From: an uncultured Pelagibacteraceae bacterium
GTDB lineage: Bacteria; Pseudomonadota; Alphaproteobacteria; Pelagibacterales; Pelagibacteraceae
Direction: 5' to 3'
DNA: 56,709 nt
Assembly (NCBI GenBank): GCA_902571425.1
Contig: CACGBZ010000007.1
Coordinates: 1-56,709 of the forward strand
Below the pieces are notes generated by a model. That model was not told the origin of the DNA and made no database searches. It was given only the letters and a program-made list of their open reading frames with translations. Each line of letters starts with the position of its first letter. Position 1 is the stretch's first letter. This document shows positions 1 to 9,259 of this stretch, one piece after another. Position numbers and translations under genes: made by a program.

Positions 1-31
1 AAAAAGGGTGGAATTAAATTCCACCCTTTTT
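1..31 (-). terminator. Rho-independent terminator of the rbs-type operon
   Basis: A perfect inverted repeat (GGGTGGAAT / ATTCCACCC, 3-base loop) is flanked by A5 on the left and T5 on the right. Read on the minus strand it lies 20 bases past the stop of the binding-protein gene and ends in a U tract. The flanks also make it usable from the plus strand, so it may be bidirectional. It is the most GC-rich hairpin in the window. Confidence 0.85.
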
Positions 32-50
32 AATTTAATTTAAATAACGA

Positions 51-983
51 TTATTTAAAATCGTTAGCGTTTTCTTTTGTTACTAATTGTGTTCCAGTAT
101 CAATGTTTGGATCAATACTTCCACCATTAGCTAACTCAAGAGCATACTTAACGCCATAAGCACCCATATTGTAAGAAAATTGAGCAATTGTTGCTGTCAT
201 TTCTCCTTTTAGGATACTTGTAGCTGCGTCTGGAGTAGCATCAAATCCTACAACTACAACATCATTCATGTCCGCATCTTTAAGAGCTTGCATAGCACCT
301 AACCCCATATTGTCGTTAGAAGCAAAGATCGCTTTGATATTAGGGTTTTTCAAAATTATAGATTCTGTTACAGATCTACCTTTTGCTGTATCCCATTCTG
401 CAGTTTGCGTAGCTACTATGTTTAAACCACAATTTTTAAATCCTTTAATAGCACCGTCTCTTCTAAGCAAAGCAGTAGACTGAGACTCTATACCAGTTAA
501 AATTGCAACATCAGAACCTTTTGGAGTTTTATCACAAATAAATTTTGCAGCTAACTCTGCACCATTCATATTATTAGTTCCAATAAATGTTACACCCTCA
601 TTTATTCCTTTGGTATCAACAAATACAACAGGTACACCACTTTTAATAGCATCGTCAACAATTGGTGCAAAAGCATTTGGGTCTCCAGGTGCTAGTGCTA
701 GAGCATCAACACCTTTTGCAAGTTGGTCCTCAACTTGATTTATTTGTGCCTGAACATCACCTTCTTGTGGAGGTGCAATTAAAATTAATTTAACTCCTAA
801 TTTTTTAGCTTCTTCCTCAGCACCTTTTGTTACAGATGCCCAGAAAGGATTTCCAGATCCAGGACCTTTGATACTAAATAAGATTTTTTTACCATGTCCA
901 TCAGCAAAAGAAACTGAACCTAAACTAATTGATAAAAATATTGCTGTAAAAAAAACAACAATTTTTTTTGTTAAGTTTTTCAT
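51..983 (-). CDS. Sugar ABC transporter substrate-binding protein (ribose/inositol type)
   Basis: 310 residues. The first ~27 residues are a Sec signal peptide (basic start, hydrophobic core, cleavage probably after SFA), followed by a periplasmic binding protein of the Peripla_BP_4/RbsB family: KGPGSGNPFWASVTKGAEEE opening strand-helix, QINQVEDQLAKGVDALALAP, then VVVVGFDATPDA near the C-terminus. Role: captures a sugar or cyclitol for the permease and ATPase encoded upstream. It is last in the operon, preceded by a 109-base gap with a ribosome site (AGGGGAAA) and followed by a strong terminator. Family placement is secure; the ligand is not. The iolD-like gene in the same operon makes inositol or a related cyclitol plausible (inference). 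Confidence 0.9.
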   Translation of the reverse strand: MKNLTKKIVVFFTAIFLSISLGSVSFADGHGKKILFSIKGPGSGNPFWASVTKGAEEEAKKLGVKLILIAPPQEGDVQAQINQVEDQLAKGVDALALAPGDPNAFAPIVDDAIKSGVPVVFVDTKGINEGVTFIGTNNMNGAELAAKFICDKTPKGSDVAILTGIESQSTALLRRDGAIKGFKNCGLNIVATQTAEWDTAKGRSVTESIILKNPNIKAIFASNDNMGLGAMQALKDADMNDVVVVGFDATPDAATSILKGEMTATIAQFSYNMGAYGVKYALELANGGSIDPNIDTGTQLVTKENANDFK

Positions 984-1092
984 TTATTATTTCCCCTATT
1001 GTTATTTAAATAAACTAAATTAAATAAAAATTTTTGAAAAAATTCAACTGTTTAAAAAGTCAAAACAACTTTTGCGTGTAAAGTATTTGTAA
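984..1092 (-). other. Permease-binding protein intergenic gap with weak hairpin
   Basis: On the minus strand an AAAAGT / ACTTTT inverted repeat with a 7-base loop (about 1052-1071) follows the permease gene, then the AGGGGAAA ribosome site for the binding protein. Such stems between permease and binding-protein genes often tune the excess of binding protein; here the stem is short and A/T rich, so function is uncertain. Confidence 0.3.
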
Positions 1093-2106
1093 TTATTTTC
1101 TTGTTCCTAAATCTCTTCTCAAAACATCTATATAGACGGCTATTACAATAATTGATCCGATTAAAACCTGCTGCCAAAATGAACTTACATCCATTAAGTT
1201 AAGACCATTTCTTAAAATCCCCATTATCATAACACCAGCAAAAACTCCTAGGACCGTTCCTCTTCCACCAAAAAAACTTGCTCCACCTATAATACATGCT
1301 GCAATAGCATCTAATTCGGATTGTAAACCTGCATTTGGATAACCGGAGTCAGTTCTTCCTGCTAAAATTAATGCACCAATACCAGACAAGAAACCACAAA
1401 GAGAGTAGACTATTATTAAAATTTTATTTACATTTATACCAGATGCTCTAGCAGCACTTGGATTACCACCTATTGCATAAATCCACTTTCCAGTTCTACT
1501 GTGATTGAGGAAAAACCAAAAAATAATATAAACAATTGCAATTAAAACTAAACTAACAGGAAGATACTGTGACTTCTCTAATCCAAGCCATTGTAGATCA
1601 ATTCTACCATGTCCCAGATATCTAACTTCGTCTGTAAATCCACTTATTGGTGTTCCACCTGAAATTAAATTACCTGTTCCTCTAAATATATATAATGTTC
1701 CCAATGTCATTATAAATGGATGGGGCATTCTCAATAGAGTAATTCCAGCTCCATTAAACAAACCACACAAAAATCCAGCTATTAAAGGAGTTATAACAAC
1801 TATAAACCATGGAGCTCCTGCTTTAGCTACAATTGCTAAAACCATCAATGACAACATCATTATTGAGCCAACAGAAAGATCTATTCCTGCGGTCACGATT
1901 ACCATAAAGACACCCAACGCCAACATTGATTGCCAAGAGATTTGTTTGAAAACGTTGGTTACATTTCTCCATGATAAGAAGACATCTGGCTGCAAAATGT
2001 GCATTACCAGGATCATAAGGACAAGCAATAAAAGAATGCCATACCTTTCAATGTAGGGCATTAATTTTAAATATAGACTATCTTTTTTATTATCTTTTTC
2101 TTCCAT
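1093..2106 (-). CDS. Sugar ABC transporter permease (RbsC-like)
   Basis: 337 residues, about 8-10 hydrophobic segments. Family hallmarks are GIDLSVGSIM after the second membrane segment and ELDAIAACIIGGASFFGGRG near the C-terminus, both typical of BPD_transp_2 permeases of the ribose/xylose/inositol group. It forms the inner-membrane channel with the adjacent ATPase, from which it is separated by only 2 bases, so they are surely co-translated. The N-terminal ~25 residues are charged and cytoplasmic. Substrate cannot be read from the sequence. Confidence 0.92.
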   Translation of the reverse strand: MEEKDNKKDSLYLKLMPYIERYGILLLLVLMILVMHILQPDVFLSWRNVTNVFKQISWQSMLALGVFMVIVTAGIDLSVGSIMMLSLMVLAIVAKAGAPWFIVVITPLIAGFLCGLFNGAGITLLRMPHPFIMTLGTLYIFRGTGNLISGGTPISGFTDEVRYLGHGRIDLQWLGLEKSQYLPVSLVLIAIVYIIFWFFLNHSRTGKWIYAIGGNPSAARASGINVNKILIIVYSLCGFLSGIGALILAGRTDSGYPNAGLQSELDAIAACIIGGASFFGGRGTVLGVFAGVMIMGILRNGLNLMDVSSFWQQVLIGSIIVIAVYIDVLRRDLGTRK

Positions 2107-2108
2107 TT

Positions 2109-2858
2109 TTATTTTTTACCCATAATCCATCCAATAACTTCATCTCTTGAGGTACTTGAAAGCTCAGACTCTGCAAAATTTGTACCCTGAAATAGCGCCA
2201 TCACTCGATCACAAACTGAAAAGATGTCATCCATTCTATGACTTATAACTATTACACCAACACCTGTTTTTTTTAAGCTATTGATTAAATCTAAAACTTT
2301 TCCAACCTCTTTGATTGCTAAAGCTGCAGTTGGTTCATCCATGATTACAACTTTTGCATTAAATGCAGTTGACCTAGCAATTGCTACTGCTTGTCTCTGG
2401 CCACCAGAAAGCTCTTCTACTTTTTGATCGGCACTCTTTACATTTATTTTAAGTTTTCCTAGATGAGCATTCGTCAATTCTTTTATTTTGTTAAAATCTA
2501 AAAATTTTAAAAAACCAATATTTTTGGTCGGTTCTCTTCCTAAAAATATATTCTCCCCAATTGGAAGATTTCCAGCTAAAGCCAGATCTTGATAGACCAT
2601 TTCTAACCCAAGATTTTGTGAATCCTTTGGGCTTTCTAAAATTTCCTCTTTTCCTTGAAAATATAAAGAACCAGAACTTGGTTTGTATAAGCCAGATAAA
2701 ACTTTCATTAATGTAGATTTTCCAGCACCATTATCCCCAACTACGCCTAAACACTCTCCTGCATGCACTTTCAAATTTACATTTTCAAGTGCTGTTATTG
2801 TTCCAAAATATTTTGTTATCCCTTTTGCCTCAAGCAGTAGTTCATTTGAAGTTGACAT
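2109..2858 (-). CDS. Sugar ABC transporter ATP-binding protein (single-domain RbsA/FrcA type)
   Basis: 249 residues from the chosen ATG at 2858. Walker A is GDNGAGKST (residues 41-49), the signature is LSGGQRQAVAIARS, Walker B VVIMDEPTAAL, H-loop VISHR. Unlike E. coli RbsA (two ATPase domains, ~500 residues) this is a single domain, as in the fructose importer FrcA type, so it should act as a homodimer. A start 12 codons upstream (2894) would overlap the preceding gene by 14 bases and adds residues not seen in the family, so I prefer 2858, which leaves a 22-base gap. Confidence 0.9.
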   Translation of the reverse strand: MSTSNELLLEAKGITKYFGTITALENVNLKVHAGECLGVVGDNGAGKSTLMKVLSGLYKPSSGSLYFQGKEEILESPKDSQNLGLEMVYQDLALAGNLPIGENIFLGREPTKNIGFLKFLDFNKIKELTNAHLGKLKINVKSADQKVEELSGGQRQAVAIARSTAFNAKVVIMDEPTAALAIKEVGKVLDLINSLKKTGVGVIVISHRMDDIFSVCDRVMALFQGTNFAESELSSTSRDEVIGWIMGKK

Positions 2859-2880
2859 AAATAATGAAGTTATAAAAATA

Positions 2881-3912
2881 TCAGTTAATTGCAACAGGTT
2901 TTGATGCTAATAAACCTACAGTTTTGCTTTGAGCCTTTTTACAAAATTTAGGTTGTAAATTTTTAGACATCAAGGCCATATCTTTTAAAACAATATTTCC
3001 CATATCAAAAAAGGCTTTTTCTAAAGCACCTGCTCTATGTGCTGAAAATAAAATATTTTTTACTTTTCTTATTGGGTCATTTTTTCTCACAGGCTCTTCT
3101 GGAAAAACGTCAGTTGCCACAAAGATATCACCTTTTTTAACTCTTTTTATTAAATCTTTAAAATTAACTACTGCAGCTCTACTCATTAATATAAATAATG
3201 AATTTGATTTCATTTTATTTAATAACTTTTTATCAATTAAATTTTTATTCTTTGAAGTTACAGCAGCTAAAACATAAATAATTTCACAAGTCTTAAACAT
3301 TTGATTTAAGTTAACTGGATTAAATCCATAACTTTTAATCATCTTCTTAGATAACCAAGGATCATAAACATTTATATCTTTAGTAAACGGAAGCAACATT
3401 GGATACAAAGATTTTGCTAAATCACCAAAACCTAGCAATCCAATTTTTTTTCCTGTTAACATTGAGGCTTTTAAATTACTTTCTAATCCATATTTTTCTC
3501 TTTTTTTTAAAAAATCAAAATGCGCATTATGTATATTTCTTAGTAAAGAAATCGTCATTCCTAAAGCAATTTCTGCGACAGGTTTTGAAAATACTGGTGA
3601 AGTCGCAATTACATGAATTCCTTTTTTATCACAATAATTATAATCAACATTATTCATAAAATTACTTTCAACATTTATTATTGCTTTTAATTTTTTTGCT
3701 TTAGATAAAAGATTTCTATCTAAATCAGGTTGGCCCATGATATAGGTAACTTTCTCTATATGGTCTTCATAAAATTTTTTTTTATTTTTATTGGGTGCTA
3801 TTAAAACTTTATATTTTGTTTTTAATTCTCTAAGTTTTTTTTTTGTAAAAATAAGATTTAATGTTCTTGGAAAAGGATCAGATATAACAATTGGTTTTTT
3901 CATAAATTTCAA
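2881..3912 (-). CDS. D-isomer-specific 2-hydroxyacid dehydrogenase family protein
   Basis: 343 residues. The NAD-binding fold is marked by KIGLLGFGDLAKSL around the middle; the catalytic Arg (FILMSRAAVVN), Glu (VFPEEPVRKNDP) and His (FSAHRAGALEKA) of the family are all visible. It should interconvert a 2-hydroxyacid and a 2-oxoacid with NAD(P). Sequence is unusually lysine-rich, and the cofactor loop has GFGDLA where GxGxxG is usual. It sits between a MocA-type dehydrogenase and the ABC ATPase, so it probably acts on an intermediate of the imported compound. Substrate unknown. Confidence 0.85.
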   Translation of the reverse strand: MKFMKKPIVISDPFPRTLNLIFTKKKLRELKTKYKVLIAPNKNKKKFYEDHIEKVTYIMGQPDLDRNLLSKAKKLKAIINVESNFMNNVDYNYCDKKGIHVIATSPVFSKPVAEIALGMTISLLRNIHNAHFDFLKKREKYGLESNLKASMLTGKKIGLLGFGDLAKSLYPMLLPFTKDINVYDPWLSKKMIKSYGFNPVNLNQMFKTCEIIYVLAAVTSKNKNLIDKKLLNKMKSNSLFILMSRAAVVNFKDLIKRVKKGDIFVATDVFPEEPVRKNDPIRKVKNILFSAHRAGALEKAFFDMGNIVLKDMALMSKNLQPKFCKKAQSKTVGLLASKPVAIN

Positions 3913-3922
3913 TTCATGACGA

Positions 3923-5080
3923 TTAATTCATTATTTTTTTTATTTCCTCTAAAGTAAATGGGCTTGGTTTTTTACAAGTTGTTTTTATCTCTTGAGGAAT
4001 TCCAGTTTGTGAAGCTCTCATTGTTGAGTCTATTATATCTAAAACATGAAGAGATAAATCACCATTACATCTATGCTCTAAATTATTTTCAATTGCATAG
4101 GCCATTTCTGACAAACCAGCTCCTCTATAATTTGCATTAGTAGGTGATTCATTTGCTCTAGAGCTTTGACTTTTAATATTAATTTTTCCTAAAGGCATCA
4201 TGTCTGTTTTATGCTCTCCCCAATTACCTCCAGCAGTAACTGAAACAAAAGCAGATCCTCCAAACATGTTTGGATCTGGAACAATTATTGATCCTTTGTT
4301 TCCATAAAGCTCAATATGATTTCTTTGATGAGCAACAACATCAAATGATAAAGTAATTTGAATAATGCAACCATTTTCAAATTGTATAGTTGCCAAATAA
4401 GTTGTAGGTGTTTCAACTTTAAATTTTTGACCTTTTTTTGGACCAATTCCAATTTCTCTTTCCTCAAACACTTTTGTACACCTTCCTTGAACTTGTTTTG
4501 CTGGTCCAATTAAATTTACTAATGCTGTTAAGTAGTATGGGCCCATATCAATTACAGGTCCTCCTTCATTTTCTGCAAACCAACTTTCTGGATTTGGGTG
4601 GTAAGATTGAATCCCTGGATATGCAAAAATAGCGTTTCCTAATTTAATGTCACCAATTACCCCATTATCAATCAACTCTCTAGTTTTTTGAATTCCTCCT
4701 CCTAAAAATGTATCTGGAGCATTTCCTATATAAAGATTTTTTTCTTTTGCTAATTCAACTAGTTTTTTTCCATCCTCAAAATTAACCGCGATTGGTTTTT
4801 CAGCATATGCATGTTTTCCATTTTCAAGTGCCTTTTTAGAAACTTCGTAATGTGCTCCTGGTATCGTAAGGTTTAAAATAATTTCGATTTCTTTGTCTTG
4901 TAAAAGTTCTTCTACGGTTACAGCTTCGATATTGTAGTGAATTGAACACTTTTTTGCTGCTTCCATATTTATATCTGCACACTTAACTATTCTAATATTA
5001 TTAAAATACTCTTGGGCTCTAAAGTAAGTTTCTGAAATATGTCCACATCCAATAAGACCAACTTTAAAAATTTTATTCAT
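3923..5080 (-). CDS. Gfo/Idh/MocA family NAD(P)-dependent oxidoreductase
   Basis: 385 residues. N-terminal Rossmann start VGLIGCGHIS, the family's lysine motif HAYAEKPIAVN, and a C-terminal alpha/beta domain with GGPVIDMGPYYLTALVNLIG. These enzymes oxidise or epimerise ring hydroxyls of sugars and cyclitols. The gene lies 6 bases after the iolD-like gene and 10 bases before the hydroxyacid dehydrogenase, so it belongs to the same operon. An inositol, scyllo-inosose or sugar-lactone substrate would fit the context, but this is inference. Confidence 0.88.
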   Translation of the reverse strand: MNKIFKVGLIGCGHISETYFRAQEYFNNIRIVKCADINMEAAKKCSIHYNIEAVTVEELLQDKEIEIILNLTIPGAHYEVSKKALENGKHAYAEKPIAVNFEDGKKLVELAKEKNLYIGNAPDTFLGGGIQKTRELIDNGVIGDIKLGNAIFAYPGIQSYHPNPESWFAENEGGPVIDMGPYYLTALVNLIGPAKQVQGRCTKVFEEREIGIGPKKGQKFKVETPTTYLATIQFENGCIIQITLSFDVVAHQRNHIELYGNKGSIIVPDPNMFGGSAFVSVTAGGNWGEHKTDMMPLGKINIKSQSSRANESPTNANYRGAGLSEMAYAIENNLEHRCNGDLSLHVLDIIDSTMRASQTGIPQEIKTTCKKPSPFTLEEIKKIMN

Positions 5081-5086
5081 AAAGGT

Positions 5087-6934
5087 TTAGACACCTTGTC
5101 TTTGTTTGCCTTTTCCTTCTTTATGTAATTTTAAAGCATCTTTATTTTCTTCTGTGGTCGGAATTTCTAGTGTTGGGCTGTCCCAGAAAGCAGATCCCTC
5201 AATCCATTTGTAAGCATGAGTTTTGATTGAGATAACGTAAGTAACATCTGATTTTTTTGCCCTTTTAAATGCTTCTTCAAGTTCAGAAATAGAATTTACA
5301 TGTTCTGATTTAGCGCCCATACTTTCAGCATGTTTAGCAAAATCAACATCAACCAAACCTGGTGTTTTAGAACTTTTCAATAAATTGTTATATTCCTTTC
5401 CACCCTTAAATAATTGAAGACGGTTAATTACTGCAAAACCTCCATTATCACAAATAATTATAATTAATTTATTTTTAGTAATTACTGATGAGTATATATC
5501 TGTATTGTTTAACAAATAAGAACCATCACCCACAAAAGAAATTACATCTTTTTCAGGATTTGCCATTTTAATACCTAGAGCACCTGAAATTTCATAGCTC
5601 ATACAACTAAACCCCCACTCCGTTTCGTGAGTATTAAGTTCTCTAGGTCTCCATACCTGCGCAACTTCTCCGACTAAACCTCCTGCTGCTGTAACAGCAA
5701 TATCTGTTGGATCTGAATTTCTATAAATTGCACCAACTGCTTGAACATAACTTGGAATTTCCTGGTTTGTTGGGGCGCTCTCTTTATCTATATGCTTATC
5801 CCATTCCTGTAATTCTTTTTGAGATTTATTATTCCATTCATCTTCTGCTTTCCAATTTCCAAGTGCCAAAGAAAGTTCGTCTAAAGAAACTTTGGCATCC
5901 CCTACAACAGCTTGAGCTAAATGTTTATTTGCATCGAATCTAGAAACATTAATTGAAACCAGTTTAAAATTTTCGTTTTCGAAATTTGCCCAAGAGCCTG
6001 TAGTAAAATCTGCTAATTTTGTTCCAATAGCTATTGCGAGATCAGTTTCTTTTGCAAGATTGTTTGTATTTTTTCCTCCTAACCCTCCTATTTGGCCCGC
6101 ATAATGTGAATGATCCTTTTTAATTGTGGAATAACCCATTACAGTTTGTGTGACTGGTATATTATGTTTGATTGCAAATTTACTTAAATTTTCCATGGCA
6201 TCAGAGTAAAAAACTCCTCCACCAGAAATTATAATTGGTTTTTTTGAATTTTTAATTTTTTCTGCTGCTTCTTTTATTTGAAAATCATCAGGTCTTGGTC
6301 TTCTAATTGTGTGAACTCTTTCTTGAAAAAATTCAACAGGATAATCAAAGACTTGTCCTTGAATATCTTGACTTAAAGCAATACACGCTGGACCACAATC
6401 AGCTGGGTCTAACATCATTTGAACTGCAGATGGAAATGATTGTATAATTTGTTCCGGTCTTGTTATTCTATCAAAATATCTTGTTACTGGTTTAAATGCA
6501 TCATTTGCTGTAATTCCTGGATTGTTAAAATGTTCTACTTGTTGAAGAACTGGATCTGGCATTCTATTTGCATACGTATCACCTGGTAAAAATAAAATTG
6601 GCAATCTATTACTCATTGCTACTGCTGCAGCTGTTACCATATTAGTTGCACCTGGTCCAACAGATGATGTGGCTACAAAAATTTGTTGTCTCCTCTTTGC
6701 CCTAGAATAACCAATGCCTGTTAGAGCCATATTCTGCTCATGATGACCTCTGTATGTAGGTAATTCTTTTTGGTTTTCTTCCAAAGCTTGTCCTAAGCAA
6801 GCTACATTCCCATGACCAAAAATTCCAAATACTCCTGGAAATAGAGGTTCTTTTTTACCATTTATTAATATTTTTTGAGCAATTAAATATTTAACAATAG
6901 CATGTGCACAGGTGAGTGTAATTTTTTTCATCAA
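5087..6934 (-). CDS. iolD: IolD-like TPP-dependent trihydroxycyclohexane-1,2-dione hydrolase
   Basis: 615 residues, the usual length for IolD and longer than acetolactate synthase. N-terminal GVFGIFGHGNVACLGQALEE is a hallmark of IolD, the TPP-activating Glu lies in TYRGHHEQNMALTGIGYSRA, and the C-terminal TPP/Mg motif starts GDGSYLLNN and ends IICDN. IolD opens the ring of 3D-(3,5/4)-trihydroxycyclohexane-1,2-dione to 5-deoxyglucuronate. First gene of the six-gene minus-strand operon. The usual partners IolB, IolC and IolJ are not in this window, so the enzyme could work on another cyclic diketone. Confidence 0.85.
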   Translation of the reverse strand: MMKKITLTCAHAIVKYLIAQKILINGKKEPLFPGVFGIFGHGNVACLGQALEENQKELPTYRGHHEQNMALTGIGYSRAKRRQQIFVATSSVGPGATNMVTAAAVAMSNRLPILFLPGDTYANRMPDPVLQQVEHFNNPGITANDAFKPVTRYFDRITRPEQIIQSFPSAVQMMLDPADCGPACIALSQDIQGQVFDYPVEFFQERVHTIRRPRPDDFQIKEAAEKIKNSKKPIIISGGGVFYSDAMENLSKFAIKHNIPVTQTVMGYSTIKKDHSHYAGQIGGLGGKNTNNLAKETDLAIAIGTKLADFTTGSWANFENENFKLVSINVSRFDANKHLAQAVVGDAKVSLDELSLALGNWKAEDEWNNKSQKELQEWDKHIDKESAPTNQEIPSYVQAVGAIYRNSDPTDIAVTAAGGLVGEVAQVWRPRELNTHETEWGFSCMSYEISGALGIKMANPEKDVISFVGDGSYLLNNTDIYSSVITKNKLIIIICDNGGFAVINRLQLFKGGKEYNNLLKSSKTPGLVDVDFAKHAESMGAKSEHVNSISELEEAFKRAKKSDVTYVISIKTHAYKWIEGSAFWDSPTLEIPTTEENKDALKLHKEGKGKQRQGV

Positions 6935-7022
6935 TTAAGTTTAACTTTGATTGAGTATAATGTTTATATATAATTAATTATAAAATAAAAAACCTAATTA
7001 AGTAAACTTAAATATAAATTCT
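6935..7022. promoter_or_regulatory. Divergent promoter region with inverted repeat
   Basis: The 88-base gap between two divergent start codons holds a perfect -10-like TATAAT on the plus strand (6956-6961) and an inverted repeat TTAAGTTTA (6935-6943) / TAAACTTAA (7003-7011). The repeat could bind a regulator of both operons; no regulator gene is adjacent. Evidence is sequence pattern only, and such motifs arise readily in A/T-rich DNA. Confidence 0.35.
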
Positions 7023-8465
7023 ATGTACGAAAAATTTGGACAATTCATTGATGGCAAATGGCAGCAAGCTGAAAAAAAAGAAACTTACGATGTAATCAAT
7101 CCTGCAACAGAAGAAGTGATAGGAAAAGCCTCAAAAGCTTCATCTATTGAAGTTCAGAAAGCCTTAAAGTCTGCTGAAAAAGGTTTGGAAATTTGGAAAA
7201 ATACTCCACCTTGGCAAAGAGCTTATGTATTAAGAAAAATTGCTGATCTAATGAGAGAAAAAAAAGATGTACTTGCTAAATGGTTAACTCTTGAAGTGGG
7301 AAAGCCGCTTGCTGAAGCTGTTGGTGAAGTTGGTGGTGGTGCTGATATTTTTGAATGGAATGCTGAAGAAACAAAAAGAATTTATGGTCAAACGCAGCAA
7401 AGTAGATTTCCAGATACAAGAGTCCATGTTTATTATCAACCTGTTGGAGTGGTCGCTGCTTTAGTTCCTTGGAACTTTCCAATAGTTTTAGCTTCAAGAA
7501 AAATTTCCACTTCTTTAGCCGCCGGTTGTTCTGTTATATGTAAACCAGATGTAATTACACCTGGAGCTGTTATGGAATTAGTAAATATTTGTAAAGAAGC
7601 TGGTGTACCAGATGGTGTAGTAAATCTTTTATCTGGTGATCCTGCAGAAGTATCAAACGAATTAATGGAGTCAGATATAATTAAAAAAGTTTCAGTCACT
7701 GGCTCAACAAGAGTTGGTAAAATAATTTTAAAAAAGGCTGCTGACAAAGTTCAACGGGTAACAATGGAACTTAGTGGACATTCTCCTTTTATAGTTTGTG
7801 AGGACGTAGATATGAATAAAGTTGCTGATATAGCAATAACTGGAAAATTTCGAAATAATGGTCAAGTCTGTATTTCTCCAAATAGATTTTATATCCAAGA
7901 GAACAGAAAAGAAGAGTTTGTTAATGCTTTTATAGAAAGAGCAAAAAAATTAAAAATTGGGAATGGTATGGATGAAGGTGTTGATTTAGGACCTTTAACT
8001 ACCGCTAAGAGATTAGAGGAAATTGAAAAGTTAGTTGAAACAACTAAAAAAGAAGGAGCTAAAGTATTGATGGGTGGTCAAAGACCTTCAGATTTTAATA
8101 AGGGCTATTATTATGAACCAACTGTATTTGATGATGTTAAAGATAATTTTACAATAATGAAAGAAGAACCTTTTGGTCCACTAGTTCCAATATTAACTTT
8201 TAAAACCTTTGATGAGGTAATTGAAAGAGCAAATGATAACGACTTAGGTTTATGCAGTTACCTATATACAAATTCTATGGATAAAGCTCATATTGGATCT
8301 GAAAAACTAGAGTCTGGTTGTGTTGCAGTTAATACTGGAGTTGTAGCTATTGCTGAAGCACCTTTTGGAGGAATAAAACAAACCGGTTATGGTCGTGAAG
8401 GTGGATCTGGTGCTATCAAAGATTATCTAAATGTGAAATATACTCACATGGGCTTAAAAATCTAA
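7023..8465 (+). CDS. NAD(P)-dependent aldehyde dehydrogenase
   Basis: 480 residues, full-length ALDH superfamily. Oxyanion/hinge segment ALVPWNFPIV, catalytic Glu249 in MELSGHSPFIV, nucleophile Cys283 in NNGQVCISPNRF, and C-terminal APFGGIKQTGYGREGG. The pattern is closest to succinate-semialdehyde/GabD and related NAD-linked enzymes. It is the first gene of a two-gene operon whose second gene (3 bases later) encodes a pyruvate-dependent aldolase, so it probably oxidises the aldehyde released by that enzyme. Alternatives: lactaldehyde, glycolaldehyde or 2-oxoglutarate semialdehyde dehydrogenase. Confidence 0.9.
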   Translation: MYEKFGQFIDGKWQQAEKKETYDVINPATEEVIGKASKASSIEVQKALKSAEKGLEIWKNTPPWQRAYVLRKIADLMREKKDVLAKWLTLEVGKPLAEAVGEVGGGADIFEWNAEETKRIYGQTQQSRFPDTRVHVYYQPVGVVAALVPWNFPIVLASRKISTSLAAGCSVICKPDVITPGAVMELVNICKEAGVPDGVVNLLSGDPAEVSNELMESDIIKKVSVTGSTRVGKIILKKAADKVQRVTMELSGHSPFIVCEDVDMNKVADIAITGKFRNNGQVCISPNRFYIQENRKEEFVNAFIERAKKLKIGNGMDEGVDLGPLTTAKRLEEIEKLVETTKKEGAKVLMGGQRPSDFNKGYYYEPTVFDDVKDNFTIMKEEPFGPLVPILTFKTFDEVIERANDNDLGLCSYLYTNSMDKAHIGSEKLESGCVAVNTGVVAIAEAPFGGIKQTGYGREGGSGAIKDYLNVKYTHMGLKI

Positions 8466-8467
8466 AA

Positions 8468-9259
8468 ATGAGAAAAAATAAAGTTAAAGAAATGATGAAA
8501 GCGGGGAAACCTGTTATCAATGGTTGGCTTCAAATACCTAGTACTGTTTCAGCAGAAGTAATGGCTCACCAAGGATGGGATTCGCTGACAATTGATATGC
8601 AGCATGGTTTAGTTGATTACACTAATGCACTTCCAATGCTTCAAACAATTTCAACAACAGATGTAACTCCTTTGGCTAGAGTAAACTGGAATGAACCAGG
8701 TCAAATAATGAAAATTCTAGATGCGGGTTGTTATGGAATTATATGTCCAATGGTAAGTAATAAAGAAGAAGCAGAAAGATTTGTTCAAGCCTGCATGTAC
8801 CCTCCTAATGGTTATAGAAGTTTTGGTCCTGTTAGGGGGTTAATCTATGGTGGCTCAGATTATGCAAAACATGCAAATGACGAAATGCTTAAACTAGCAA
8901 TGATAGAAACAAAAGAATCTTTAGAAAAGCTAGATGAAATTATGTCAACACCTGGTGTTGATGGAATTTATATTGGACCAGCTGATTTAAGTTTAGCAAT
9001 AGGTGAAGAGCCTGGCTTTGATAGAGCAGAAAATACTAAGGCTTATTCGGAAATACAAAGAATATTAGAGCACGCAAAGAAGAACAATATATTTGCAGGT
9101 ATTCATAATGGTACACCTGATTATGCACAAAAAATGATTGATAAAGGTTTTAATTTTGTAACTATTGGAGCTGATCAGAGAGCTCTAAGTGCTGGCGCAA
9201 AAGCGGTTGTAGAAAAAATGAAAGGTTCTTCGAAAAAAGAAGACTCAAAAGCCTATTAA
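8468..9259 (+). CDS. HpcH/HpaI family 2-oxo-acid aldolase
   Basis: 263 residues. Class II pyruvate aldolase fold: base/metal region LTIDMQHGLVDY, substrate-binding Arg in TPLARVNW, metal ligand region MIETKESLEKLDEI with GVDGIYIGPADLSLA. It cleaves 4-hydroxy-2-oxoacids to pyruvate and an aldehyde. The family's usual D-x-E-H is here D-M-Q-H. Its stop codon shares a TTAA palindrome with the convergent gene at 9256. With the upstream aldehyde dehydrogenase it makes a compact retro-aldol plus oxidation module; chain length of the substrate is unknown. Confidence 0.88.
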   Translation: MRKNKVKEMMKAGKPVINGWLQIPSTVSAEVMAHQGWDSLTIDMQHGLVDYTNALPMLQTISTTDVTPLARVNWNEPGQIMKILDAGCYGIICPMVSNKEEAERFVQACMYPPNGYRSFGPVRGLIYGGSDYAKHANDEMLKLAMIETKESLEKLDEIMSTPGVDGIYIGPADLSLAIGEEPGFDRAENTKAYSEIQRILEHAKKNNIFAGIHNGTPDYAQKMIDKGFNFVTIGADQRALSAGAKAVVEKMKGSSKKEDSKAY

